The notes below the pieces were generated by a model, which made no database searches, was not told the DNA's origin, and was given only the letters and a program-made list of their open reading frames with translations. Both the position numbers and the translations under genes were made by a program. From contig BJKQ01000015.1 of the NCBI GenBank assembly GCA_006538405.1, positions 868,001 through 932,000 on the forward strand: 64,000 bases of DNA, given 5' to 3'. Source of the stretch: Hansfordia pulvinata. Taxonomy: Eukaryota; Ascomycota; Sordariomycetes; Xylariales. Numbering within the stretch: the stretch's first letter is position 1; every line of letters begins with the position of its first letter. Shown here one piece after another: positions 1-10,856 of the stretch.

Positions 1-328
1 GTATCGCCCTCCACACGCCACGAAAGACATACCAAGATGCAAAAGGCGCCAGACGAAGGGCGCACTGGCCTGCCCACGTAGCCAGACCCGATGCGGTGAA
101 TGATTCGGGCATAGGAGGGACAGAGAAGGGGGAAGACTCAGAAAAGGGGACAAAGAAGGAGGGGTTGGGCAGCAATTGGCGTGCGGGTATCAAGTCTAGA
201 CGCTGGAAAGTGAAAAAGAGCTCCAAGTGGAAGTGAATATATTCCAGGCAGCCACGGAACCTACACGGCGAGTGTCAGTCAGGTTGCAAGACATGGACGG
301 CATCTCCTGTTGAGGTGGCCGGCGCAAC
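1..328. other. Intergenic, left edge
   Basis: This lies downstream of the first minus-strand gene. I see no supported gene, RNA or repeat here. It may hold the 3' UTR of that gene. Confidence 0.4.
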
Positions 329-928
329 TCACAGTCTGCTTCGGCGAACATCGCGGCTCGACCAGGAGAACCACTGGATCAGCTCGGTGCAGAAAAAAGA
401 GGGAGTTCCGGATAAGCAGATGCTGGCGATGGAATGAGTACGCCGCTCATATCCCCATAAACCCAGAAGCGGGATGGTGGCGGGTGTTGTGTAGACCTGG
501 GAATAGTCAATATCAAGCTATATTCGGCATGACCAGAGGGCCACAGGACTTACCAGTAGACGCTGGCGAATGCCATGAAGCCCCCAGTTGCCCATGATAC
601 CCAACACCTGGCCAGTTATGAGTAAAGCTCTGCCTGTCTCTGCCTCATAGTCCTGGTAGTCTTCTCTCTGCTCGTCCGACGCGGTTTTGGCGGCAGCGTC
701 GGCATCAGGCTCGGCAACGCCGATGACGTGCATAACCTCGTTATGAGATCGAATGACATCCTTTATGATTTTCTTTGTTTGTGGATTGATTATCCGGCCC
801 TTATCATCGTACTGCTTCTCCGGCTCCAGGGGATCGGGCTCGCCGGTTCCCTCGACCACGTCGTCGTAGGGAGAGCGGCCCTGGATCGCAGTCAGCGATC
901 GCGTTTTGGGGTCGCCTGGTAGGTATTC
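329..928 (-). CDS. Conserved-looking small membrane-associated protein, 5' end unresolved
   Basis: Two exons are visible on the minus strand. The upstream one runs 928-554 and the last one 496-329, ending in TGA. They are joined by a 57-nt intron (497-553) with donor GTAAGT and acceptor CCCAG. The frame reads through a polar segment (GDPKTRSLTAIQGRSP, then DPLEPEKQYDDKGR) and a hydrophobic part (LLITGQVLGIMGNWGLHGI), then YTTPATIPLLGLWGYERR. The smooth joining of codons across the intron supports it as real. The start is not resolved: the frame is stopped by TAA at 931-929, so the first codons must come from an upstream exon, perhaps through the CAG acceptor next to 915, or a base is missing there. 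I do not recognise the family; it looks like a fungal protein with one or two membrane segments. Confidence 0.55.
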
Positions 929-1733
929 TTACCAGAGCCTGGGAGGTGAGGGGCCCAAGGCGGCCCATGATGGGTCATCCGGTTCACAGAGACCGCGAGT
1001 CCTAGAGATATCTGGGCGGTAGGTATACGCCGTCCAAGTCGAAGCCACAGGATGGCGACCTATATCGATGGACAGATCGGTAATGTTGGGTACTTTACGC
1101 GTGCAGCTTGCAAGATGGCAGGGGCGGGGCCAGATTGGTGAAGCAAGGCGAGACGGGACTGAAGTTCCAGTTGGCTTGGCCTCTATTGCTGTTGCTCTTG
1201 TTGTCGCTGTCGTTGTTGAAGTTGTACAAACGCAGCTTTAGTCCGTCAGTCGCATTGCGCATGGGTCGCGACGGGCGCGTTGCAAGTACCGTCAGGTCGG
1301 CGTGGGCGGGAGCGTGCAGTAGGGGCACCTCGCGATACTCGTACGAGTACTCGTAGAGCTAGCGGAGATGATGTACCTCTGTACTGTCCCCAGCCCGAAA
1401 TCCAATGGCCTCGACTTGAGACGGTTCGATCGTCGGAGATAAGATAACATCAATCGATACGGTAGTGGCTACCAAAAATTATTGAGCGGTTGCGACGGCA
1501 GCCGCGACTGCGACGACGGCATTGGCGCATTTGCCGTGACATCCCACTTCGGCCTTGGACTCCCCCTCCGCTTTCGACCACCCTGCGAGACAGCCTCTAC
1601 CATTCTCCTCGAACTCGAAAACCCGGACACACGTTCGCATCTTCTGCGCTGATACTTTCACCTACCAGGGCGCTCCCGGGCCCCACGCCCGCATCCGCTG
1701 GTCTGCTCCCCTCCATCCCACTGCCCCTTCAAG
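929..1733. other. Intergenic region between divergent genes
   Basis: This separates the minus-strand gene on the left from UTP13. It includes a triple overlapping copy of the TACTCGTA/TACGAGTA octamer and a CT-rich leader of UTP13 (about 1560-1733). Any missing first exon of the left gene should lie in its left part. No other gene is supported. Confidence 0.45.
1336..1355. repeat. Triple TACTCGTA/TACGAGTA palindromic cluster
   Basis: Three overlapping copies of the octamer (TACTCGTA at 1336, TACGAGTA at 1342, TACTCGTA at 1348) form a self-complementary run. This is the densest copy of a motif that recurs through the intergenic DNA of the window. Confidence 0.8.
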
Positions 1734-4459
1734 ATGGCGACGAAATCCCCCTTCAAGACCACCTTTGAGCCCGCCCAGGTCATCCGCCCCGTCTTCACCG
1801 GTGGTGCTCTCGCAATCGACAACAATACCCGCATTCTGGCGACCACTCTCGGCGAGGACGCCATCCTGACCGACCTGACGACGGGCAAGCACATCACCAG
1901 GGTCGAGGGCGATGGCGAGCTTTTGTCCACTCTCTCGCTGACGCCCTCGGGCTCCCACCTAATCCTCTGCTCCCGCTCCCTCTCCATGCGCATCTTCTCT
2001 CTCGAGTCCAGCGATGACTCCATCACCCCCCGCCTGCTCCGTTCCGTCAAGCCGCATTCCACCCCGGTCGCCCAGCTCGCCGTCGACTCAACCAGCACTC
2101 TCCTCGCTACCGGCGGCACCGACGGCGCTATCAAGGTCTGGGATATTGCCGGTGGCTACGTCACTCACACTTTCCGAGGCCCGCCGGGTCTGGTCTCCGC
2201 ACTCCATTTCTTCCAGGTGGCCCAGTCGCAAAACCAGACCCAGGAAAAGGACACAGAAAAGAAGAAGCGCAGGAAATCCAAGAGCGGAGACAATGCCGAC
2301 GCCGCCACCGAATTGATCACCGACTCCACAACTGTTCGGTTCCGTTTGGCCTCGGGCAGCCAAGATGGAAAGGTTCGCGTGTGGGACTTGCACAAGCGCG
2401 CAGTCGCTGCGAGTCTCGACACGCACGTGTCCGACGTTCGCGGACTGGACTTCTCCCCGGAACAAAATGCCCTTGTGTCTGCTGGGCGCGACAAGACCAT
2501 TCGCTGGTGGGACGCCCGCTCGTGGAAGCCTCGCCGCGTTGTCCCCTGCTTTGAACTGGTTGAGGCCGTTGGCTTCCTCGCGGATGGCCGCTTCACGTAC
2601 ACTGCGGGCTCCAACGGCCGCCTGCGTATTTGGGATACGGATTCGGGTCGTGAACTCACCCCTGAGCAGCCCCCGCGGTCCGAGACGGACGCATTTGTGT
2701 CTGCTGTTTACCGGCCCGGCCTCCCCTTTGTCGCCTGCGTCCAGGTCGACCACACCATTGCCTTCTACGAACCCCCTTCCTCCTCGGACTCCGACACCGC
2801 CCAGATCCCCGCCCCGAACCTGTTCGCCGCATCACCGGCACACACGACGACATCATCGATATGCGCTACCTGCTACCCGATCGCTCGCTGATGGCTCTGG
2901 CCACCAACTCCGAGGAAATCCGTGTTGTCTCTGTCGCCGACCCCGAGGCCAACTCGTCTTCCCATTACTTTGGCCAGGATGTTGGAATACTCAAAGGCCA
3001 CGATGACATCATCATATCTCTCGACGTCGACTGGTCTGGGCACTGGGTTGCTACAGGCGCAAAGGACAACACGGCGCGAGTATGGCGCGTTGACCCCTCT
3101 ACGAATTCGTTTGTCTGCTGGGCCACCTTCTCGGGCCACGCCGAGTCGGTGGGTGCCGTGGCCCTTCCCAAGTCCCAGCCAGTAGAGGGTTCCAAAGCGC
3201 ACACCGATCCCCTCAACCACCCCCCGGCCTTCCTCGTCACCGGATCCTCAGACCAGACCATCAAGAAGTGGGATGTGCCTCGGGAACGACAAAGTGGCAA
3301 GAAGGGAGCGCGTGCTGCATACACGCGCAAGGCCCATGACAAAGACATTAATGCCATCGAAGTGAACCACGCGAACCAGTTGTTTGCCTCAGCCTCGCAG
3401 GACAAAACCGTCAAGATCTGGTCGGCACAGGAGGGAGAAGTCCAGGGTATTCTGCGCGGCCACCGCAGAGGTGTCTGGTCTGTGAGCTTCGCGCCACCGA
3501 ACACACCCATCATCCAGGGCGAGCAAGGACCTGCGGCCGGCAAGGGCTCTGCGATCACAAGCAGCGGTGACAAGACGATCAAGCTGTGGAACCTGACCGA
3601 CTACACGTGCTTACGCACATTCGAGGGTCATTCCAACAGTGTTCTCAAGGTGGCGTGGCTGAAAATCCCCGAAAAGGAAGAGAAGAGCAAGAGGCCGGTG
3701 ATCTTCGCCAGCGCGGGCGGCGACGGTCTCGTCAAGGTGTGGGACGTCAACTCGGGCGAAGCCGAGTGCACACTCGACAACCACGAGGACCGTGTATGGG
3801 CGCTGGCGGTGCACCCGGAGACCAACACCCTGGTGTCGGGCAGTGGAGACTCGACAGTGACTTTCTGGCGAGACACGTCGACGGAGACGCAGGCGGCCTC
3901 GGCGCAGGCGTCTCTGCGACTGATCGAGCAGGAGCAGGAGCTGCAGAACCACATCCATGCGGGATCGTACCGCGAAGCCATCACATTGGCCTTGCAGCTG
4001 AACCACCCCGGTCGGTTACTGTCGCTGTTCACGTCGGTGGTGAAGACCAAGTCGCCTGAGGAGGGCAGCTTCATGGGTGTCCGGGCGGTGGACGAGGTGC
4101 TGGGGTCTCTGAGTGACGAGCAGCTGTTCTTGCTCCTGCTGCGGCTTCGCGACTGGAACACCAACGCGCGGACAGCAGCAGTAGCGCAGCGCGTGCTGTG
4201 GACCTTGGTGCAGAGCTACCCGGCGTCGCATTTCTCGAGCTTATCGGTACGCGGAGCACAGGGTCAGCGGAGTCTCAAGGAGGTGCTCAACGCGCTCCGG
4301 GTCTACACCGAGCGCCACTACCGGCGGATGGACGAGCTGGTGGACGAGAGCTTCCTGGTCGAATATACCCTGCAGGAGATGGACAGCTTGGCGCCGAGTC
4401 TTGGAGCCACGGACATGGATCTGGTGGAGGATGGCGCAGGGGATGTGGTCATGGCATGA
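1734..4459 (+). CDS. UTP13: U3 snoRNP / small-subunit processome WD40 protein Utp13 (frameshifted in this sequence)
   Basis: This is the fungal homologue of Utp13 (human TBL3), a UTP-B component that binds the U3 snoRNP and is needed for 18S pre-rRNA processing in the nucleolus. The protein, about 908 aa, begins MATKSPFKTTFEP and carries two sets of WD40 repeats with clear units such as GGTDGAIKVWDI, SGSQDGKVRVWDL, GAKDNTARVWRV, SASQDKTVKIWS and GGDGLVKVWDV. A helical C-terminal Utp13 domain follows (LLLLRLRDWNTNARTAAVAQ to the DELVDESFLVEY region). No intron is seen. The frame changes once, between the first half (ending ...AQIPAP) and the second (VRRITGTHDDIID). Restoring one C in the run 2812-2815 joins them in a conserved-looking linker, and no plausible intron fits. 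An indel in the assembly is the best explanation, because the gene is essential in yeast. Confidence 0.9.
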
Positions 4460-5187
4460 TATGACGTCTTGGAATATGAGATACCTTTTCCCTTGCCCTT
4501 TTTTGCGCGTCCAAGGCTGCTTTTGCGAGTGAGCTGGGGCAATCCACCGGTGATACTCACGTTTATGGAGGCCATGCTGCTTTAACGTGTGCCTGAGTAG
4601 CGGGCGCCTAACTCGCCAGGGGTTGAGTCCGGGGTGTGCTGATCGACAGCCATATGCGCGCCACGGCATGCCGGAGATACGAGTAGGCGCAATGCATTAG
4701 TTGGGGCGCTGGAGGCTGATGGAGCCGACGTCATAGCGGCCGGGCCAATTGAGCAATGCGAATTCGACGGTTTACCCGAGGCCCAGCTTGGGGCGATCTT
4801 CGGAGCATCCAATCCATCTTCTCAAGCGACAAACAGCAGCAGAGAGCCTACAGCTACAGCAGCCATTGGTTCGGCCACGACACTCAGCTTACTGCACTTG
4901 CATTGCATTTCTAGAATCAATTGCATCTCGCATCATCGTGTTCGGCGTCTTCCCATACAGGCCCCGCGGACCCGACGACATCAGGCCCAGGCGTCGACGC
5001 CAGCCAGCCCCGCTCACGGTGCCCAGTGCCAGCGATCACCGCCATCCCCGCCGTCGACCACGCCCCGCCCCTCCCTTCTCGGCAACCGGGGAACAGCCCA
5101 GCGCGAAAACGCAGGCCCGAGGACCAAGAAAGAGAGAGAAAGGAAAAACATTCCTTCCGATCACAGACGAGGCGAGGCCACCGAAAC
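4460..5187 (+). other. Intergenic: UTP13 3' end and carrier leader
   Basis: Holds the UTP13 3' region, one TACGAGTA octamer at 4678-4685 and the leader of the downstream carrier gene, including a GA-rich stretch just before its ATG. No gene is supported. Confidence 0.5.
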
Positions 5188-6179
5188 ATGGCAGGGGGCA
5201 AGCCCGCCAACAACAATAGCGAGGCGGCGCGGCAGTCGCCGCTGCTGTCGCTGGGCGCGGGCGGGATCGCGGGCGGCGTCGAGGCGGCGTGCACGTACCC
5301 GTTTGAGTTCGCCAAGACGCGCGTCCAGCTGTACGGGCACCGGCAGCCCGAGGCACAATCACCACCACCGCACCAGCAGCAGCAGCAGCAGCAGCCCGGG
5401 GCCCGGGGCGGCAGGAGCAGCACCCGCAACCCGTTCGCCATCGTGGCCCGCGTGGCCCGCGAGGAGGGGCTCCGGGCGCTGTACAAGGGCTGCTCGACGA
5501 TGGTGGTGGGGTCGGCGGGCAAGGACGCGGTGCGGTTCGTGGCGTTCGACGGGATCCGGGGCGCGCTGATGGACGGGCAGGGCGGCAGCGGCAACAACAA
5601 CAAGTGGTGGACCAACATGGCGGCGGGCATGGCGGCCGGGGTGGTGTCGAGCACGCTGGTGGTGACGCCGTCGGAGCGCCTGAAGACGGCGCTCATCGAC
5701 GACGCGCGGACGAGCCGCCGGTTCCGGGGGGCGCTGCACGCGGCGGCGCTACTGGCGCGCGAGCAAGGGTGGCGCCGGGGCCTGTGGAGGGGCTACGCGA
5801 CGACGACGGCCAAGCAGGTCGGGACGACGGGGTTCCGGCTGGGGTCGTACAGCACGATCAAGGAGGCGGAGCGGCGGCGGTTCGGCGGCCGGGTGGACGT
5901 CGACGGGCCCGCCATGAGCTTCGTCAACGGCGCGGCGGCGGGCACGCTGACGACGCTGGCGACGCAGCCGTTCGACACGGTCAAGACGGCGGCGCAGGCG
6001 GCGGCGGCCGAGGGGGCACCGCGGAGGCGCTCCGGCGCGTCGTCGCCGAGGACGGCGTCGTCAGGGGCCTGTGGCGCGGGACCGTCATGCGCCTCGGCCG
6101 CACCGTGCTCGCGGGCGGGATCCTCTTCACCGCCAACGAGCAGGCGCTGCGGCTGCTGAGGTCGCTTTCGGGGCAGTAG
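5188..6179 (+). CDS. CTP1: Mitochondrial tricarboxylate (citrate) carrier, Ctp1-like (frameshifted in this sequence)
   Basis: This is a mitochondrial carrier family protein of about 330 aa, predicted to exchange citrate for malate or other tricarboxylates across the inner membrane. Three tandem Solcar units are visible. Each has the carrier signature Px[DE]xx[KR]: YPFEFAKTRVQL, TPSERLKTALIDD and QPFDTVKTAAQ. The second and the IAGGVEAACTYPFEF start are typical of citrate carriers. There is a short Gln-rich insertion between repeats 1 and the first matrix loop. I chose ATG 5188 (MAGGKPANNN) because it directly precedes the first transmembrane helix. The last helix is in another frame (GGTAEALRRVVAEDG to LRLLRSLSGQ). 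One extra G in the run 6012-6016 restores it exactly. Gene symbol is by family, from yeast CTP1. Confidence 0.85.
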
Positions 6180-6601
6180 AAAAGCCGTGGGGGACGGTGC
6201 GCGGTCTTGCTTTAGAAGGACTGGGTGGTCATGACGACTGACTTTCAGAGTAGAGTAGAATGGGGAGGGGGAGGCAGCACTACTGGTTCCTAATAGACCA
6301 GACCGGGGGGGTTTAGACAGACCAGACAGACCATTGTTGCATATGCGCAGCGTCGTTGGCATAGCTGGTTGCATTAGAGGCTGTGGGCGTATACACATTT
6401 CTTACAAAAAATCTATAGTCGGGAACATATCAATTTCGTGTTGACGGACCACTCACTCATGCTCTGGACGCGCGCCGCCTTGGCTTCATGTACGTCGACC
6501 AGAGGAGCGCTCTTCCGTTCTGGATACGCGCGCGAGCAGGCCCGAGGACTGAAATAGCATCACAGAGATGATACGCCCGCCAGATTGCAACGTCCATCTA
6601 T
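6180..6601. other. Convergent 3' intergenic
   Basis: Space between two convergent genes. I see nothing beyond presumable 3' UTRs. Confidence 0.4.
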
Positions 6602-7624
6602 CTAGCCCTCCCTTCTGCCCCTGCGCATCGCCCTCTTCCGCGCCCCTCCGGGGGCAGTGCTCGGGCGGTAGCAGAAGCCGCCCACGGGCTCCACGTCCTG
6701 CCCGTCCACGCCAATGAAGACCAGGTTGGCCTCGGAGGCCTTGACCGTCTGGCCGCCGTTGCCGATGAAACCGCCGAGACGCTCGGCACCTCCCTCGTGT
6801 CCCTGCGGCGTCGTCGGCGGCGACGACGGCTCCGGCTGCGGTTCGGCCTGGACCGTCGGGTCCCGCGCCCGCCTACCGTACACCTCCTTGAAATCGAACC
6901 TCTCGTCCATGCTCGGCAAGCCCAGCAGCCCCTCCTTCGTCGCCTCCGTCGCCGTCCCCGTCACGTGCAGGCCGAAGCCCTCGGCCGCCTCCTCGGGGAT
7001 CCACGCGTAGTCGACGTGGTCGCGCCCGTCGGCGCCGCGCGGGTACCGCATCAGCCGGATGACCCAGGCCGGGTCGTTGCCGCGGCCCTCGGGCGACCCC
7101 TCGGCCGCGATGTACTCGTCGGTCGTCCTGCCGTCGTCGCACCCCAGGCGCAGCGGCGGCTTGCCGCTCCGCCGGCCCCCTTCCCACCACATCGGAATCC
7201 AGATCTTGGGGTGCCGGTCGAGCGCGGCGCGGTCCGCGGCGCCGACGCGGATGGCCCCGGTCCTGGGGAAGGGGTCGTTGTCCGGGTTGCTCTCGAGGGA
7301 GACGCCGCGCCGCCCGGGACGATGAGGTACCGGTTGTAGTAGGTCTGGAAGGAGGGGTCGTCGTAGACGATCGGGTCGCCTGGCTTGAGCGGTTTGGCGT
7401 CGGTCTGATAGTGCCGGTGGTGGTGTTGTTATTGTCAGTCTGGCATTCTGGCAGGGTGGATGCACAAAGAAAGGGAAAGGAGGGGCAGGACTGACTGGGA
7501 CATTGAAGTGCGACTGTTCCGGGTCGGCTTCCGAGATGTAGCCAATGTCGACACTGCCGCTGGCGCAGACACGGCCGCCGAGCAGTAAGAAGACAAGCGG
7601 CAGAAGCAGCGTGGCGAACCACAT
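6602..7624 (-). CDS. Secreted protein of unknown function (frameshifted in this sequence)
   Basis: Two coding exons: 7624-7496 and 7404-6602, with a 91-nt intron (7405-7495; donor GTCAGT, acceptor ATCAG). The start MWFATLLLPLVFLLLGGRVCASG is a clear signal peptide. The mature part, roughly 285 aa, begins SVDIGYISEADPEQ and includes GDPIVYDDPSFQTYYNRY, then PKIWIPMWWEGG, and ends in a basic tail (GGARKRAMRRGRREG). A one-base loss near 7313-7315 splits the frame between NRYLIVPG and RRGVSLESNPDNDPF; adding a G makes it continuous. A GTAAGT with an appropriate acceptor upstream (about 7729 to 7680) suggests an intron in the 5' UTR. I do not recognise the family. It could be a secreted enzyme or an effector-like protein. 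Confidence 0.65.
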   Translation of the reverse strand: MWFATLLLPLVFLLLGGRVCASGSVDIGYISEADPEQSHFNVPVSPAPPFPFFVHPPCQNARLTITTPPPALSDRRQTAQARRPDRLRRPLLPDLLQPVPHRPGRRGVSLESNPDNDPFPRTGAIRVGAADRAALDRHPKIWIPMWWEGGRRSGKPPLRLGCDDGRTTDEYIAAEGSPEGRGNDPAWVIRLMRYPRGADGRDHVDYAWIPEEAAEGFGLHVTGTATEATKEGLLGLPSMDERFDFKEVYGRRARDPTVQAEPQPEPSSPPTTPQGHEGGAERLGGFIGNGGQTVKASEANLVFIGVDGQDVEPVGGFCYRPSTAPGGARKRAMRRGRREG

Positions 7625-8476
7625 GGCGGGCGGCGCAGCGGTTGTTTTCAGGGGCTTCACGAGGCGGTGGTGTCGCTGGGCGAGGGGCTGCGGTCAGGCC
7701 TCACCGGCGAGTCGCGGGAGACTTACATGCTTTTGTAAGGGTTTCGGCTGTGCAGTTGCCGGTCGGGAGAGGCGGCAAATGCTCAATGGGAGGCGAGATG
7801 TCGGCAAGACTGTTCTGCGGCCCCAGAAGCGAGATCGTCGACTGTCGCAGGTGGCGATGGTCTGTTTTTGATATATATTTATACAGATCCTTAGCCGACT
7901 TGCGGCGGAAGAAGCCGGCGTCAACGATGAGGCGTGGCGTCAAGGCCCCTTTGAGGCTCCTCAGAGCCCGAGCCCGAATTCACCTCAAGACTTGATGCGG
8001 CTGCAGACGCCACGAGGTTGAGTGCTCTTGACACTCGCAGCCTCGCAGCCTCTCATCACTGTCCGTAAACCATGGCAGCATGGACCTCAGTGACAATGAC
8101 AACGAAGGTTTGGCCACTGCGGATCCCACTAGCCAGAGAACGAGGCTCGGAGTGGCGGGAGAGGCCGTAGGTAGCTACCGCGGGTGGCGGCCGAAGTCCC
8201 GGCGATGGTGGCAGTGAGCGACGGGCGCAACTCGGGCCTTGGCTCACGCCGATTGTTCCACGGCCTGTTCAGAGATGTAATCTATGGCTGACCGAGCAGA
8301 AGGCAGAGTTAATAGGGGTGTATATCTAGGCAGGAATGCATAACTGTGAAGATCGGGGTACTGGGGACACATCAGAGCATAAAGATGAAGGCAACCCCAT
8401 AAGAAGAGACAGGGCCAATTGGATTTGCATATAAAACAAAATGATATGGGGACGACACCAGGCAAAAGGGTTGGTG
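7625..8476. other. Intergenic between secreted-protein gene and tRNA-Cys
   Basis: Contains the leader of the secreted-protein gene with a likely 5'-UTR intron on the minus strand. A short T-run on the minus strand (8465-8468) follows the tRNA and probably serves as its Pol III terminator. No protein-coding gene is supported. Confidence 0.45.
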
Positions 8477-8578
8477 AGGTCGAGACGTGATTTGAACACA
8501 TGACCTTCGGAGGACAACTCCGTCTCCTTAGAGAGACGGGAACTGCAATCCGCTGCTCTACCGCTGAGCTACTCGACC
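8477..8578 (-). tRNA. tRNA-Cys (GCA), with a 30-nt intron
   Basis: Read on the minus strand. The acceptor stem GGTCGAG/CTCGACC pairs perfectly over 7 bp, the D arm is GCTC-AGCGGTA-GAGC, the anticodon is GCA, and the T arm is ATGTG-TTCAAAT-CACGT. The base after the acceptor stem is U, the usual discriminator for cysteine tRNA. The intron (about 8513-8542) follows position 37, as in other eukaryotic tRNAs, and contains a 7-bp inverted repeat (CCGTCTC...GAGACGG). The outermost pair of the anticodon stem is a G/A mismatch, otherwise the cloverleaf is complete. Internal Pol III A and B boxes are present. Confidence 0.9.
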
Positions 8579-9686
8579 GTGGGAATCTGCTGTGCAGACT
8601 GAGTTGCTGTAGATGTCTGGGGAGCGTCACAAAGATGGGTCATGACGGCGGAAAGGGGAACACGAAGAAGGAGGGGCGTGAGGGGCTGGCCTGCAGAGCT
8701 CTGGTCGGGGCAGGAGACGGTGGGGTGAGGCGGGTCGGCGCCGGGCTGCTGGGCAAATGAGAAGACGGGCAGTGTGGATACAGGCACAGGCACTCTCGTA
8801 CGCGTACGAGTAGAAGCAGAGGCGGCCGTCCGAGCCGGGGCTGTCCGTGTTGGCCTCATTCGTGAGTGAGTTGATGGGCGTCTCGTGAGCAAGGTGTTCC
8901 GCGGAAGAAAGGCAGTGACAAGCAACTCTGTTCATTACTTAACCTGGGGTCAATGGGCAGCATCGCTCAGCATGTCGTGTTTGTGGCCGTTACTAGATCC
9001 TCCTCTTTGCCACTGATTCAATGGGTATCGTGATCGGCCTCTGAGTCGTATACCAGCAGCTTTGCCAATGGCCAACCAACTGATTATGCGCATACAGGCC
9101 AATAGCCGACTCTGATAGCAGCAGCTTCAACCCTCTGCCACCTTCGAGCCCACCTCACACTTGCAGCGAACCCTCCAACCCCGGCGCCCACAGCCGGCCG
9201 GGTGAGGACTTCCGCCGCAGCCCCCGGAGATAGCTGCCGGCGACGGCCCGCATCCCCCCCGGCAAGCGGCTGCATGCACCCGCTGTCAGCACCAGGCCCG
9301 CCCTTAAGCCCGTGTGGGGCCGGTTCCCGACCGGCAGTCCGGCTTATGAGTACGTGTGGCAGACAACTGCAGCAACATCGTCGGTTGCTCCCCCATACTG
9401 GCGAAAGGATTTCGAGGGCCAAGGGGCCGGTCCGTGTTAAATCCGGCAGAGAAACAATATGACTGCATCTTCTCTGATGGTCTCGACGAGGAAATTCGCG
9501 CCTCCACGCGTTGTATAAAGGAGCCCTGTCTCGTCCGCCAAGTTCCGCCATGGACCTCCACGAGCGACCTCCATCTTCTTGGAGTCAACCACAGATTCAT
9601 TATCAGCAAGTGCGGGCTCTCGAAAACCAAAAGCACTCCACATATCAGCACAGACAAGTTGTCGAGGACATCAATTTCCAGAAACC
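8579..9686. other. Intergenic between tRNA-Cys and the dehydrogenase gene
   Basis: Holds one TACGAGTA octamer (8805-8812) and the promoter of the dehydrogenase gene. No gene is supported. Confidence 0.45.
9514..9519 (+). promoter_or_regulatory. Possible TATA element of the dehydrogenase gene
   Basis: TATAAA lies about 170 nt upstream of the dehydrogenase start codon, on the same strand. This is position and sequence only, with no transcription start known. Confidence 0.3.
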
Positions 9687-10856
9687 ATGACGCACGACGA
9701 CAAAATCATCTGCCTCATCACCGGTACGTTCGCGGCTCGGAATTGGCTTCACGACGAGGCCACTCATCACATGATGGCTCTGCTCCCCTTTCGTCCATAT
9801 TACTTCTATATCTTCGAAACCCCCACCCCCATTGGTTGCCTGTGACATGCCACCATGCCTACCATTGCCCCTTCGTTGCCCCATAAGCCACGACTAACAG
9901 GACCCCTCCCCTTCCCCTCCCCCCTAGGCGCAACCCAGGGCATAGGCGCCGCCACGGCGCGCGAGCTCCTGCGCTCCACCGGCCCCGGCGGGCGCGCGTA
10001 CCACGTGCTGGTGGGCTGCCGGGACGCCGCGAGGGGCGAGGCCGCGGTGGCCGAGCTCCTGTCTGCCCCCGCTGCCCCCTCCGACCGCGCCTCCGCCGCC
10101 CCGATAATAGGCACGGCGTCCCCCCTCCTCCTGGACGTGACCTCTCCGCCGGACGTCCTGGCCGCCGCGGCGCGCAGCGTCTCGGAGTTCTTCGGCGGCC
10201 GCCTGGACGTCCTGGTCAACAACGCGGGCGCCCTGTGCCGCGACCGCCCCGACCTGGTGGGCCGCCTGCGCGCCGACCTCGAGGTGAACGTGATCGGGGC
10301 TGCGGCCGTCACCGAGGCGTTCCTGCCGCTGCTGCGCCGGGCAGGGGCGGCGGCGGCGGCGGATACGGATGCAACCGAGGCAAGACCAGAGGCAGACGCA
10401 AGTGATCCGGCTGGGAAGAGCGGCGGAATCGATCCCGCCGCCGGATCGCAGCCGCCGGGCGGCCCCGAGCCGCGCCTCATCTTCGTGAGCAGCTCCATGG
10501 GCTCGCTGGCGGGTGCGGCCGACCGCGAGGGCCCCTACTACAGGGCGGCCAACGGGACCAGCCCCGCGGCGTACCGGGCCAGCAAGGCGGCGCTCAACAT
10601 GCTCATGCTCGACTACTGGAAGGCCGAGGGCGCGCACGAGGTCGGCCGCGCCGGCCTGCGCGTCTGCGCCGCCGACCCGGGCATCAACCTGACCCGCTTC
10701 ATGGGCGAGATCGACGAGGCGCGGCGCGCGCTGGCCGCGTCCCGCGGCGTCCACGGCGCCGACGGCGGCGCCCGCCTCGTCTCCTCCGTCGTCCGCGGGG
10801 AGCTCGACGGCTGCGAGGGCCGGATGGTCGGGCGGTACGGCATCAGCCCATGGTAG
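9687..10856 (+). CDS. Short-chain dehydrogenase/reductase (classical SDR)
   Basis: Two exons, 9687-9723 and 9928-10856, flank a 204-nt intron with donor GTACGT and acceptor CCCTAG; the product is 321 aa. The Rossmann nucleotide-binding motif TGATQGIG (residues 12-19) is interrupted by the intron after TG, so the short first exon is needed. NNAG is at 110-113, the catalytic serine region SSSMGS at about 200-205, and the active-site YRASK at 228-232. Ahead of the catalytic serine there is an Ala/Pro/Gly-rich insertion of about 40 residues not typical of the fold. It should be a soluble NAD(P)-dependent oxidoreductase, closest in general form to carbonyl-reductase-like SDRs. The substrate cannot be told from sequence. 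Confidence 0.85.

Noticed and set aside
2700..2850. An intron as explanation for the UTP13 frame change
   Set aside because: The only GT/AG pair of suitable size would remove VDHTIAFYEPP, which fits a WD repeat, and has no branch site; a single missing C is simpler.
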